NCBI RefSeq assembly: GCF_040545805.1
Contig: NZ_JBEPMO010000003.1
Location: 172,457-236,456 of the forward strand
Direction: 5' to 3'
DNA: 64,000 bases
Origin: Moheibacter stercoris
GTDB taxonomy: Bacteria; Bacteroidota; Bacteroidia; Flavobacteriales; Weeksellaceae
Shown: positions 25,411-35,500 of the stretch, one piece after another
Layout of the letters: the number at the start of each line of letters is the position of its first letter
Numbering within the stretch: the stretch's first letter is position 1
Program-made: the position numbers and the translations under genes
Notes under the pieces: model-generated
What the model saw: the letters and a program-made list of their open reading frames with translations, nothing else
The model's database searches: none
Told to the model about the DNA's origin: nothing

Positions 25411-26922
25411 TCAATGTAAGAAATGGCGCATTCCGGTGAAGACCATTGGAATTCCTTTTTCGTTGCAAGCATCAATACTTTCTTGATCTTTCATTGAACC
25501 TCCTGGTTGAATCAATGCGGTAATTCCATTTTCGGCTGCGAAATCAACCGTATCGCGGAATGGGAAGAATGCATCTGAAGCCAATACCAATTCTTCGGTT
25601 TGAACACGTTTTGCTCGTTCGATCGCTTGTTGCGCTGCCCAAATACGATTGGTTTGTCCGCCTCCGATTCCGAATGCTTGACCGTTGGTTGCTACCACAA
25701 TCGCGTTGGATTTTACCCATTTCACGATTTTTTGCGCAAATACCATATCCTCCATTTGTTTTGGAGTTGGTTGAGTTTCGGTTACGACTTTCAAATCGGT
25801 TGAGAATTGATTGTCGACACTTTGCACCAATAATCCGCCATCTACTTTCGCATAACTTACACGATCGGAAACTGGATTGGTAACTTTGATGATTCGTAAA
25901 TTCTTTTTCGATTTGAATACTTCCAATGCTCCTTCGGTAAAGGCCGGAGCGATGATGATTTCCAAGAAAATTTTATTTAATTCGACCGCAGTCGATTCGT
26001 TTACTTCGGTATTGAATGCGATGATTCCTCCGAAAATCGAAACCGGATCACATTCGTAAGCTTTCTGATAGGCTTCATCCACGGTTGACCCAATCGCAAC
26101 CCCACAAGGCGTCGAATGTTTCACGGCACAACAAGTAATTTCTTTGAATTCGGAAACCACTTTGTACGCCAAATCCATATCGCGAATGTTGTTGAATGAA
26201 AGTTCTTTTCCTTGTAAATATTCGAAATCTTTCATTGCTCCATTACGGGTTTTGTCCACGTAATAGGCTGCTTTCTGATGTGGATTTTCTCCGTAACGCA
26301 AATCCATCACTTTTTCATAGGAAGATTCCAAGAAATGCGGGAATTCCTCATTCAAAATATAGGAAGAAATCGCAGCGTCATAAGCAGCAGTCAAGTTGAA
26401 TACTTTTCCAGCCAACAAACGACGTGTTTCCAAGTTTGTGGTTCCGTTTTCTTCAATTTCTGCTTGAACTTTAGCATAATCGTTCGCATCGGTCAAAACC
26501 GTTACATCGTAATAATTTTTTGCTGATGAACGCAACATAGAAGGTCCTCCGATGTCGATGAACTCAATCATTTCGGCTTCGGAAAGTCCGGTGTTCATTT
26601 TGGCAAAAAACGGATACAAGTTCACGATGACGATGTCAATTGGATTGATGTTGTGTTCGGCCAAGGTTTGCATATGCTTTTCGTCGGCACGACGCGCCAT
26701 AATTCCACCGTGAATGGCAGGATGAAGCGATTTTACACGTCCGTCTAAGATTTCCGGGAAGCCGGTTACATCTTTTACTTCGGTTACTTCGATTCCGTTG
26801 TCTTGTAAATGTTTAAAAGTTCCTCCAGTCGAAAGGATTTTATAGCCCTTCCCGACTAGAAATTGAGCAAATTCAATCAGATTGGATTTGTCTGAAACAC
26901 TGATGAGTGCTTGTTTTTGCAT
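25411..26922 (-). CDS. purH: Bifunctional AICAR transformylase/IMP cyclohydrolase
   Basis: PurH carries out the last two steps of IMP synthesis. The 503-aa protein opens with the MGS-like cyclohydrolase domain (QALISVSDKSNLIEFAQFL, STGGTFKHLQDNGIEVTEVKDVTGFPEILDGRVKSLHP). The transformylase domain follows, with DLRYGENPHQKAAYY and AVKHSTPCGVAIG, whose Lys-His pair is catalytic, and GGGQTNRIWAAQQAIERAK. The C terminus ends in FTGMRHFLH, the family signature. It follows purN and a four-helix-bundle gene on the same strand. The sequence between purH and that gene is a run of GATTT-like units with no clear promoter. Confidence 0.97.
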   Translation of the reverse strand: MQKQALISVSDKSNLIEFAQFLVGKGYKILSTGGTFKHLQDNGIEVTEVKDVTGFPEILDGRVKSLHPAIHGGIMARRADEKHMQTLAEHNINPIDIVIVNLYPFFAKMNTGLSEAEMIEFIDIGGPSMLRSSAKNYYDVTVLTDANDYAKVQAEIEENGTTNLETRRLLAGKVFNLTAAYDAAISSYILNEEFPHFLESSYEKVMDLRYGENPHQKAAYYVDKTRNGAMKDFEYLQGKELSFNNIRDMDLAYKVVSEFKEITCCAVKHSTPCGVAIGSTVDEAYQKAYECDPVSIFGGIIAFNTEVNESTAVELNKIFLEIIIAPAFTEGALEVFKSKKNLRIIKVTNPVSDRVSYAKVDGGLLVQSVDNQFSTDLKVVTETQPTPKQMEDMVFAQKIVKWVKSNAIVVATNGQAFGIGGGQTNRIWAAQQAIERAKRVQTEELVLASDAFFPFRDTVDFAAENGITALIQPGGSMKDQESIDACNEKGIPMVFTGMRHFLH

Positions 26923-26980
26923 TTTGTGTATAATTTTGTGTTGTTGTTTAATTTTAGATTTCTGATTTTAGATTTAAGAT

Positions 26981-27337
26981 TTAGGATTTAGTTGAATTAT
27001 TTTTAATTATTGTTTTCATAGAGCTTACAAATATCGCAGTTAATTCATTGGATTCTTTTAATAATTCCCTCACATTTAACCATTTTAATTCTTCTATAAT
27101 TTCTAACCAAAATCCAGATTCGTCTGATTCTTCAATTACAATATTTAGTTTTGAAATAAATTCTTTATTACTTCTTGCTCTACATACTGCTCTATAATTT
27201 GCTCCTACCGAAGTTCCACTTCTGACTAATTGATTAGCAACCGCTCTTCCGGAAGGAGTTTTAGGAAGATTTTCAACCAAATTTATAATATTGATAGAAA
27301 ATCTTTTCGTTCTGTTTTTTAATTCTTGACTGTTCAT
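26981..27337 (-). CDS. Four-helix bundle protein (23S rRNA intervening-sequence type)
   Basis: The 118-aa protein reads as four amphipathic helices. Segments such as KRFSINIINLVENLPKTPSGRAVANQLVRSGTSVGANYRAVCRARSNKEF and the ESDESGFWLEIIEEL part are typical of the small four-helix bundle proteins first found as ORFs in 23S rRNA intervening sequences, now known as stand-alone genes in many Bacteroidota. The function is not established. It sits between purN and purH on the same strand, which looks like insertion into a biosynthetic unit. Confidence 0.88.
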   Translation of the reverse strand: MNSQELKNRTKRFSINIINLVENLPKTPSGRAVANQLVRSGTSVGANYRAVCRARSNKEFISKLNIVIEESDESGFWLEIIEELKWLNVRELLKESNELTAIFVSSMKTIIKNNSTKS

Positions 27338-27395
27338 ATTAACTGTTTTTAGGTTTAATGAACATTCAATTTACTTAAAATCAGCATTCAGAAAT

Positions 27396-27962
27396 CTACA
27401 ATCCTAAATTAATTTTCTGAATCGCTTCAATCAAGATTTCCTTTTCGACTTCGGCAACTTTGCGTTGTAAATCTTCGATGGTATCGCCCTTTTCGACTGG
27501 GAAAGTTCCTTGAACGATGATTTCGCCTTCATCTACTCCAGCCGTTACATAATGAACGGTTGCACCACTTTCGGTATCACCTGATTCTAACACCGCTTTG
27601 TGAACCTGTTTGCCATACATTCCTTTTCCACCGAATTTTGGTAACAAAGCAGGGTGAATGTTGATGATTTTCCCTTCCCATTTTTGGGTGAATTCGGGTG
27701 TAAGGATCGATAAAAATCCGGCAAGAACAATAAGATCTATATCTTCTCCTTCCAAATTATGATCGGCATCTTCTGAAAAAGTGGATCGATCTTCCAACAA
27801 ATAAGTGGGAATATCAACGTCCAATGCACGAACAATTCCATAACAATCGCGGTCTGCCATGACCATGGCGATTTCGACGTTGGCTAATCTTCCGTCTTGA
27901 ACGGCATCAATGATATTTTGTAAGTTACTTCCGGAACCGGAAACGAAAACGGCAATTCTCAT
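27396..27962 (-). CDS. purN: Phosphoribosylglycinamide formyltransferase
   Basis: PurN formylates glycinamide ribonucleotide using 10-formyl-tetrahydrofolate. The 188-aa enzyme has the N-terminal phosphate loop VFVSGSGSNLQNII (6-19), the catalytic NIHPALLP (101-108) with H103, and the folate-site GVDEGEIIV with catalytic D144. The length is normal. It is the promoter-proximal gene of the purN-4HB-purH string, with a consensus -7 box at 28020-28027. Confidence 0.96.
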   Translation of the reverse strand: MRIAVFVSGSGSNLQNIIDAVQDGRLANVEIAMVMADRDCYGIVRALDVDIPTYLLEDRSTFSEDADHNLEGEDIDLIVLAGFLSILTPEFTQKWEGKIINIHPALLPKFGGKGMYGKQVHKAVLESGDTESGATVHYVTAGVDEGEIIVQGTFPVEKGDTIEDLQRKVAEVEKEILIEAIQKINLGL

Positions 27963-28019
27963 TTATCTTAATGTATAATGTATGAATGTAGAAAGTAAGT
28001 CTATACTTTTCTTGGGACA

Positions 28020-28027
28020 CAAAGATA
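28020..28027 (-). promoter_or_regulatory. Promoter -7 element of purN
   Basis: TATCTTTG on the minus strand matches TAnnTTTG fully, and TTA lies at the -33 position with a 19-nt spacer (one mismatch to TTG). The leader to the ATG is about 50 nt. Confidence 0.55.
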
Positions 28028-28060
28028 GGGATTTTCAATGTGGATTTAAGATTTTGGATT

Positions 28061-28383
28061 TCTGATTTTTTCCTCCTACGGCGGACAAGGATTTTGAAAT
28101 TCTGATTTTTGAATTTTATTATGAGTGTTTTAAAAACCACATAGGAACATAGAAACTATTCAATACGCATAGTGCGGATAGAACTTGCGTTTGCACATAG
28201 GGTTGGCTGTGGTTTGGAGGTTGGAGTTTTTTCTGATTTTTTCCTCCTACGGCGGACAAGGATTTTGAAATTCTGATTTTTGAATTTTGATTGGAAAATG
28301 TTTTTGCGATTTTCTGAAACCACATAGGAACATAGATGCTATTCAGTGCGCATAGTGTGGATAGAACTTACGTTTGCACATAG
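28061..28383. repeat. Tandem duplication of an intergenic block
   Basis: A 57-nt segment at 28061-28117 recurs without change at 28232-28288, and a 67-nt segment at 28134-28200 recurs with about six changes at 28317-28383. The offsets are 171 and 183 nt, so the copies are diverging by small indels. Each 57-nt copy contains the REP-like TCCTCC-TAC-GGCGGA palindrome (28071-28085, 28242-28256). No gene is seen in 27963-28423. Confidence 0.9.
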
Positions 28384-28423
28384 AGGGAGATTTCGGATTT
28401 AAAATTCTTTTGTCGAGAAGAAA

Positions 28424-28693
28424 TTAATAATTAGGAAAATAGGTATTGAAGAAATAGAGGATTAGCAAAATTTGGAATAGAATTATTGCTGCTACTTTTA
28501 GTAGGAAACTGGTTTTGGCGGTTTTATGGCGAAATAATATCATGGCTAAAATTGCTCCGATGGTTCCTCCGAATAAAGTCAATAACAACAAAGTTGATTC
28601 GGAGATCCTTCTTTGGTTGTTTTTTGCTTTATGTTTATCCCAAGCGAAGGCTATAAAGGTGATAAGGTTTAGAATAATGAATAGGTAGCGCAT
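28424..28693 (-). CDS. DUF1294 membrane protein
   Basis: The 89-aa protein has the DUF1294 pattern: an N-terminal helix, the conserved FAWDKHKAKNNQRRISESTLLLLTLFGGTIGAILAMILFRHKT, and a final helix. It has two to three membrane segments. The function is unknown. It follows the metallopeptidase gene of the restriction cluster by 80 nt on the same strand and may be read from that operon, but it is a common stand-alone gene. Confidence 0.85.
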   Translation of the reverse strand: MRYLFIILNLITFIAFAWDKHKAKNNQRRISESTLLLLTLFGGTIGAILAMILFRHKTAKTSFLLKVAAIILFQILLILYFFNTYFPNY

Positions 28694-28773
28694 TGAGGTA
28701 ATTAAAGTGAAATTTTAAGGATTTATTGAAGTGTCACCGATGAAAGTTGAAATTTAATTAATACCATTTGTTT

Positions 28774-29469
28774 TTACAAAGGCAATTCATTCAACGCTTT
28801 CTTCTGAGTTCTCCAATTTGGGTAGTATTGGTCCATCAATAAAACAAAACGCTTATTATGATGGCGTTCAAGTAAATGCACCAATTCGTGAACAACTACA
28901 TATTCGATACATTCGACAGGTTTTTTGGCCAATTCGATATTGAACCACAAACGGTCATTTGTTAGCGCACAAGAACCCCATTTGGTTTTCATCGTTCTGA
29001 TTTTGAATTCAGGAATTTCCAATTGCATTTTATCTGCAAAATGTGCGAGTAAACTATTCAATTTAATACGAAGTGCTTTTCTGTAAAACTTGTATAAAAC
29101 CTCTCGCTTTAATTCTTTATCATTTCCATCTATTACAAAAAGAACAATCTTTTTACCTTTTAAACTAATCGAATTCCGTTTAGCCACAACGACTTCTAAC
29201 AAATATCGTTCACCAAACAAATAATGACTTTCTTGGTTTATCATTTGTCGTTCGGATTCTCTTGCTTGATTTTTAAACTTTAGCTGCTCTTTCTTAATCC
29301 AACCCAATTTGGTAGCCGCATAGATTTTCACCTTCTCCAAATCATAAAATTCTGGCGAAGAAATCGTCACCTTTCCTTCCGGCGGGTGGACACTAAGATG
29401 TAAATTCTTAATATCTTTAAAAGTAACCTCTATCTCTACTCCTCCAATCTTCAAATGCTCTACTTTCAT
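28774..29469 (-). CDS. YgjP-like M48-type metallopeptidase (DUF45)
   Basis: This 231-aa protein has the zinc motif HELVH (194-198) with further histidines at 203 and 204 in LLERHHNKRF, and the KTKWGSC motif (162-168), all typical of the YgjP/DUF45 family. Its start codon overlaps the hsdR stop codon by one base (TAATG), so it is translated together with HsdR. Genes of this family are known to follow hsdR in type I restriction loci; their role there is not settled. It is probably a cytoplasmic protease. Confidence 0.88.
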   Translation of the reverse strand: MKVEHLKIGGVEIEVTFKDIKNLHLSVHPPEGKVTISSPEFYDLEKVKIYAATKLGWIKKEQLKFKNQARESERQMINQESHYLFGERYLLEVVVAKRNSISLKGKKIVLFVIDGNDKELKREVLYKFYRKALRIKLNSLLAHFADKMQLEIPEFKIRTMKTKWGSCALTNDRLWFNIELAKKPVECIEYVVVHELVHLLERHHNKRFVLLMDQYYPNWRTQKKALNELPL

Positions 29470-32400
29470 TAGTATTCGTCTTTATGAGCTTCTATAATTT
29501 TATAAATCTCGTTGACTTTATCCTTATCTTTTACAACGTCGTAAATTGCTTTTTTGACTAAGTTTTGTTTCGCTAAATTTTCTCGAAATCCTTCTTGTTT
29601 TGCGTATTGTACAGCATTTTCACAAGCTAAAGCCAAATATTCATCTTCCAAGGTATGATACAAAGCTACTTTTCCTTTTGTATTTAGCGAATCCGGTAAG
29701 TCATCCTTTTTACCTTGATTGACTTGACTTACCAGTTCAGCCATTTCTTTCAGATATTCCTGATAGGAAATCATATCTTGCTTGCGCTTTTCAATTAATT
29801 CTTGCAGAAGGACAGACATATGGTCAAAATACTTTGGATCCAACAGATGTTCCTCAACAATCTTACTACGCACATTATTTTCTATAATTTCGGCTACTGC
29901 TTCCTTATTGCCTCTAATACCAGCAGGTAAAGTTTCAATCGCTTTTTGAATATTGGTTTCAAATAAATCCAACAAAGAAATATCCTCAAAAGGAGAAATG
30001 GTTTCAGATTCTTCAGCACGAATATACGTATCAATTAAGAAACGCATATCAGCCTCATAAGCCTTCAAATCAATCGTTTCACCTGACGCAATTCGGATAA
30101 TTTCCCTGATGTTTAAATACTCATCAATTTTTTTATGAAAACGTTGCACTTCTGCATCACTGAATGCTGTTTGAATAAAATCTGCTTTAATGGCTGTGTA
30201 TGCACGGATGTATTCCACAATCGCTTTGTACAAAGCCATACGTTTGAATTCATTCGCTTTTAAATCTTCGGGGTTCTCGGTATTCCCACAGAAGTAATGG
30301 ATAAAATCTAGATCTGCTTTGGGTAAGGCAACATTTTCAATAATCGCTTCTACGGTTTCATATGCCGTCATCAATCGATCGGCCGCTACTTTGATACGAT
30401 CCTTTAAATTGATTTCAACTTCTTCCTTTGTAAACCTTTCACTGTCCAATTCAGATGTATAGACACTGATGGCGTCGGTTACATTTCCAAACAATTCCAT
30501 ATAATCGATGATGTATCCGTAATCTTTATCATCGGTATCTAAACGATTCACGCGACAAATAGCTTGAAACAAGGTATGATCTTGCATTTTTTTGTCGATG
30601 TAAATGTAGGTACACGGAGGCGCATCGAAGCCTGTTAAAAGTTTAGATACTACGATCAACAATTTCATACGAGCGGGCTCTTTACGGAAACGCTCCTTAC
30701 TTTCTTGTTCGTAGGTCTCCGTTTTGGATTTATTACCACTCGAACTGACAGACTTTAATAATTCTGTATAGGTATTATAAATGTACTCTTTGTCGGTTTC
30801 ATTATCTGCACCCGTATCTTCTAAAGAAATATCACGAGCATTAGGATTATATGAAGTAATAATCGCACATTTGTTTTTCAACTCCGTATTTAGAAACAAA
30901 TTATAGTACTTACACGCTTCATAAATACTCGATGCCACAAGAATTGCATTTCCTTTTTCATTGGCTAAACGCGGTTTTACAGAGAAATCCATCACAATGT
31001 CCGACACGATTTTTTCCATGCGACTCTTTGAACTCAATACATTTTGCATGGTTCCCCATTTCTTTTTGAGCTCGTTTCGTTGAAAATCGTTCAGTCCAGC
31101 AGTCTTAGCTTCAAACCATTGGTCCACTTTTGTTTGTGAGGTCAATGCTTGTTCAATTTTACGCCCTTCATACATCAAGTCTTTCACCACACCGTCTTGT
31201 ACCGCCTCATTAAACTTATAGGTATGAATGTATCGTCCGAAAACATCCATCGTTGTTTTCTTATCTTCTTTCAATAAAGGTGTACCCGTAAACCCTACAA
31301 ATACAGCATTGTGCAATACGGCTTTCATCACTTGGTTGAGCTTACCGCTTTGCGTGCGGTGACATTCGTCAATGAAAACAAAGATTTCACCTTGTGTTTG
31401 TACCGGATTTTCTTGCAATTCTTTTAAGAAAACATCAAAATCTGTTTCGTTTTTATTACCGAATTTATGGATTAACGAACACACCAAGCGTGGACGTGAC
31501 GAAGTCAAAAACTGCATCAATTCCTTACCCGATCTAGTTTTGGCGATATCTGTTTCTCCGACATCGTTAAATACCCTTTCAATTTGATCGTCAAGTTCTG
31601 TACGGTCGGTTAGAATTACCAAACGGGAATTGGGAACATTTTCCAAAATCCATTTACCCAGCATCACCATCATCAGGGATTTACCTGAACCTTGCGTATG
31701 CCAGATAATTCCACCTTCTTTTCGTCTTACGAATTCTTGCGCTGCTTTCAATCCAAAATATTGATGTGGACGTGGCAATTTCTTAACTCCTGCATCGAAA
31801 ACCACTGCATTATAAATGATGTCTAAAAAGCGTTCTTTGACACAAAGTTTCTTTAGGTATTTATCCAGTTTGTATTCGGTATTGTCGTCTTCGTCTTCTT
31901 TCCATGATAAGAAATATTTGGCTGGAGTTTCTATAGTTCCATACTTCAATCCTTGCGTATTATTACCCGCCATAACAAACTGAACCGTGGTATAAAACCA
32001 CTCGTTGAAAGTTTCTTTTTGGTTGGAAATGCATTGGTTGACCGATTCTGCAATGTCCGTGGTTCCACGTTTTAACTCCAATACACCCAAGGCAATTCCA
32101 TTTACATACAATACCACATCTGGACGACGTATATGCTGTCCTTTGCTTAAAGTTACCTCCTCCGCAATGCCAAACTCATTATTTTCCCAGTTTTTCCAAT
32201 CAATCGGGAAAATCGTATCGAACTGCTCGCCCAATTCTGGACGCGCCTTTACCCCATAACGTAGCGTGTTGTAAAATGCTTTGTTACGATCGTATAAATT
32301 ACCCGAATTCGTATGCGCCAAATCGTACAATTCTTTCACCGCCTTATTAGCCAAAGTTTCCGTATATCCACGTTGCAAAAGATTCTTTTTCAAAATCTCT

Positions 32401-32519
32401 TGCTCAACATTGCTATTGTGTTCACGTTTTTCCCAATTGCCATAATAACTATAGCCCAATTGCTCTTTGAACAGCTGAATAATTCTATTTTGGGTGATGC
32501 GTTCGATTGGGTTGATCAT
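29469..32519 (-). CDS. hsdR: Type I restriction enzyme subunit R
   Basis: HsdR supplies DNA cleavage and translocation for the HsdRMS complex. The 1016-aa protein has the PD-(D/E)xK nuclease near the N terminus (PDVVLYVNGIALGVLELKRG: D134, E148, K150). The SF2 motor follows: TQGSGKS (275-281), DECHRTQ (384-390), VGFTGTP, and a CRVNRLDTD motif VI-like segment. The C-terminal third is helical, for contact with HsdM and HsdS. It starts 3 nt after gene Y and ends by overlapping the metallopeptidase gene. The nuclease and motor motifs are complete, so the protein looks functional. It is separated from hsdS by X and Y. Confidence 0.95.
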   Translation of the reverse strand: MINPIERITQNRIIQLFKEQLGYSYYGNWEKREHNSNVEQEILKKNLLQRGYTETLANKAVKELYDLAHTNSGNLYDRNKAFYNTLRYGVKARPELGEQFDTIFPIDWKNWENNEFGIAEEVTLSKGQHIRRPDVVLYVNGIALGVLELKRGTTDIAESVNQCISNQKETFNEWFYTTVQFVMAGNNTQGLKYGTIETPAKYFLSWKEDEDDNTEYKLDKYLKKLCVKERFLDIIYNAVVFDAGVKKLPRPHQYFGLKAAQEFVRRKEGGIIWHTQGSGKSLMMVMLGKWILENVPNSRLVILTDRTELDDQIERVFNDVGETDIAKTRSGKELMQFLTSSRPRLVCSLIHKFGNKNETDFDVFLKELQENPVQTQGEIFVFIDECHRTQSGKLNQVMKAVLHNAVFVGFTGTPLLKEDKKTTMDVFGRYIHTYKFNEAVQDGVVKDLMYEGRKIEQALTSQTKVDQWFEAKTAGLNDFQRNELKKKWGTMQNVLSSKSRMEKIVSDIVMDFSVKPRLANEKGNAILVASSIYEACKYYNLFLNTELKNKCAIITSYNPNARDISLEDTGADNETDKEYIYNTYTELLKSVSSSGNKSKTETYEQESKERFRKEPARMKLLIVVSKLLTGFDAPPCTYIYIDKKMQDHTLFQAICRVNRLDTDDKDYGYIIDYMELFGNVTDAISVYTSELDSERFTKEEVEINLKDRIKVAADRLMTAYETVEAIIENVALPKADLDFIHYFCGNTENPEDLKANEFKRMALYKAIVEYIRAYTAIKADFIQTAFSDAEVQRFHKKIDEYLNIREIIRIASGETIDLKAYEADMRFLIDTYIRAEESETISPFEDISLLDLFETNIQKAIETLPAGIRGNKEAVAEIIENNVRSKIVEEHLLDPKYFDHMSVLLQELIEKRKQDMISYQEYLKEMAELVSQVNQGKKDDLPDSLNTKGKVALYHTLEDEYLALACENAVQYAKQEGFRENLAKQNLVKKAIYDVVKDKDKVNEIYKIIEAHKDEY

Positions 32520-32522
32520 GAG

Positions 32523-35500
32523 TTAAATTTGTTTAATTCGGTTTATAATATCCTGTGCTTCTATACTTAAATTTTCACTTTCATACGTAACTAAAAGTTG
32601 TCCAGGAAAATGCATTTCATACCACTTTTTCTTTTCCTGCCATCTTTCCTTGTACTTTTTTAAATGTAACATTCCAACATGCTCCCAATAAAATGTTTTA
32701 CCATTTATAAAAATCGTAAAATCTGGTAAATAAAATGTTTTATCAGGTGCAAATAAAATAGTTTCATATTTAAAACTTTGAATTTCGTTTGCCATTAAAA
32801 GATTAGTGATAATCACTTCGGATTTACTTCTTACTAAATACTCGCTCAAAGTAGCGTGAATTTTCCCTTCTTCATACCAAGATCCCATATTTGAGAATTC
32901 TAATGGCAATGGTTTGAATTCGAAAATAGAAGAATTTATGAATTTAAGTTTACTCCTCTCTGGTCGTCTTAAAGACTGTAAAATACTTAAATCCTTTTCT
33001 ACAAATATTCTTAACTGCTTTTTAGCTCTAGTAATCCCTGTGTATATTAATTCGGATGAAAGTAAACCCTGCTTAGATTGAGGTACTATTAAATACAAAT
33101 ATTTAAACTCACTTCCTTGAGATTTATGCACGGATATAGCATATCCTAATTCAATATTTTCAACAACTTGACTTTCAGAAGAAAATTCAATATTGTAATG
33201 AGATTGTCTATTAAATCTCACATTAAACCTTCTTATATTATGAATGTAATGATATGCGTTCTTATCAGGGTAACAAATAAAAGCTTTTCCAATTTCTCCA
33301 TTATATACAGCAACTCTTTCTTTATTTTTCGATTCTAGATTGTACCCACAATATGAATTTGCTCCAGCTCTATTAGCAAATTGGATAACTTTATCAAAAT
33401 AGGTAATACCTCCTAATGCTCCTTTTTTTGAATTTATTTCATTTAAATTTTTCTGTAATACAGTATTAAGATAATCTGTTCCAAACAACTCTCCTCTGTA
33501 TGGGGAAATCACTTGATAATTCATGATATCATCTGATCCAGATGCCGCCATATCTTCTTGAATAGTATTAACTAATAAATCTTCAAGTTGATCACTATTT
33601 TCCCAGATATGAACTTTCAAATCTTTATCAAGCTCACCATATTCGTTAATTCTTCTTAATACATCTTCCGAATCAGATTTATTGCGTACGTAATCCGTAC
33701 TTACATAAATTGAGGCTAAATCAAGAATTCCAGTACCATTTTCATCTAATTTATTTTCCATTTGACGAAGATTAACTTCCAAATGTCCATAAGCTTCCTC
33801 GTCTATTATTTTAAGAAATTCAATAATATCTGCAAAAACTTTTCCTCTTCCAATAGGTGGTAATTGATTAGGATCACCAACAAAAATTATTCGTTTAACA
33901 TAATCCCAATTAATAGCTTTAAAAAAAGTAGCCATTAAGGTTAAATCAATCATAGAGGTTTCGTCAATAATATAGGTTGTTATATCTTCCTCTTTTTTAC
34001 CCCCATGTTTTTTGAAAGTAAGATTTGGATTTAACCAACCTTTAGCAGCTAAAAATTGATGAATTGTCTTGGCTTCTTCACCTGTTGCCTCTTTCATCCT
34101 ATCTGAAGCTTTTCCTGTTGGTGCTAGTAGTAGACACTTCTCAGTATTATTAGATGTAAATCTTATCGATTTAAGAATAGCATTTATAATTGTTGTTTTT
34201 CCAGTACCTGCTGGGCCCGACAATACACTAATAGGCTTTCTATAAATTTGCTCGCATACTTGTATTTGTCCTTCAACTGCAATCTCATATTCTTTTTGAG
34301 ACTTTTGATTTAATGTACTTGATGATTTAAAAATTTCATTTTTCCATTTTTCCCTATTGAACGGTCTTTGTATATCTATGGGTAGTCTGCCTATTAAATT
34401 TCTTACCTGATTTTCAATTATTCTCTCTAAATCATAGATTTCCTTTAAATAAATATAGGTTACCCCTTTATCTGATTTGAAAAATAATTTATCCTCGAAA
34501 AATGTTTGTTCAAATTCAATATATCCTTTATTAAAATCAATAGATTTCCAATCTGGATAAACAGACAATTTTGTATTAACCCTTTCTAAAATAGAATCCT
34601 GATCTGTGAAAGAATGAACATCTATTTTCTTTAAATTATCAATCATTAAAGCTCGTAGCCTTCTGTGATCATCTTTTGGGATAAGAATATTTAAATCAAG
34701 TTCTTGTGGAGGTAACACAGCATGATCTATTTTTTCAAAATTAATAATATCATCACTACTGCTACCGATATATTCTTCTTGCAATAAAAAGGGATTCTCA
34801 ATAATAGCATCTATAGGTGAATAGATTGAATTTTGTTCTCGTTTATCATCTAATATATCCTGAATTTGTTTTGTACTTAAATCAATCCTAACCAATACTT
34901 TCTCGATCAGTTCCCGTTTATTAGCATCATTAAGCTTGATATACCAATTCTTTTGGTAGGCTTTTAATTCTGCATCACTTATCGAATTATCTTCAAAAGA
35001 ATTTAGTCTTTTATCATTAAGATATTTGAAGATGATTTCTTTTGCTTTTATACCTTCATTTCTAAGAACAGCATCTTTATAATACGACATAAACCCGTAC
35101 ATCTCTAACACTTCCAAAGCAGAATTTAATCCAGGAAATGGGCCACGTTTTTTCCACAATTCATTTTGTAGACTTATTAACCAAGATTTTCGCTCTGCCC
35201 AATTTTCTGAAGAATCTACAGTAATTAGATAATCAACAATTTCAGTTAAACGTTCTACATAAATTAAAGCATCATCATCTGAAATATGTCTTGTCCCGTA
35301 CTTGAAGTTTCCAGAGATTTCTGGGATATATGTAATGCGCTCTAAAATTTCAGGTTTATCTCTAAATTTATGATATGGAATTGCGAATCCTTCATCTGGA
35401 AAATGAGAAGTAACAGGAATTTGCCATACAAATCCATCTGCATATTTTTTTCGATTAGCTTCAGAAACATTATCATAATACATAACATCTCCTATTGACT

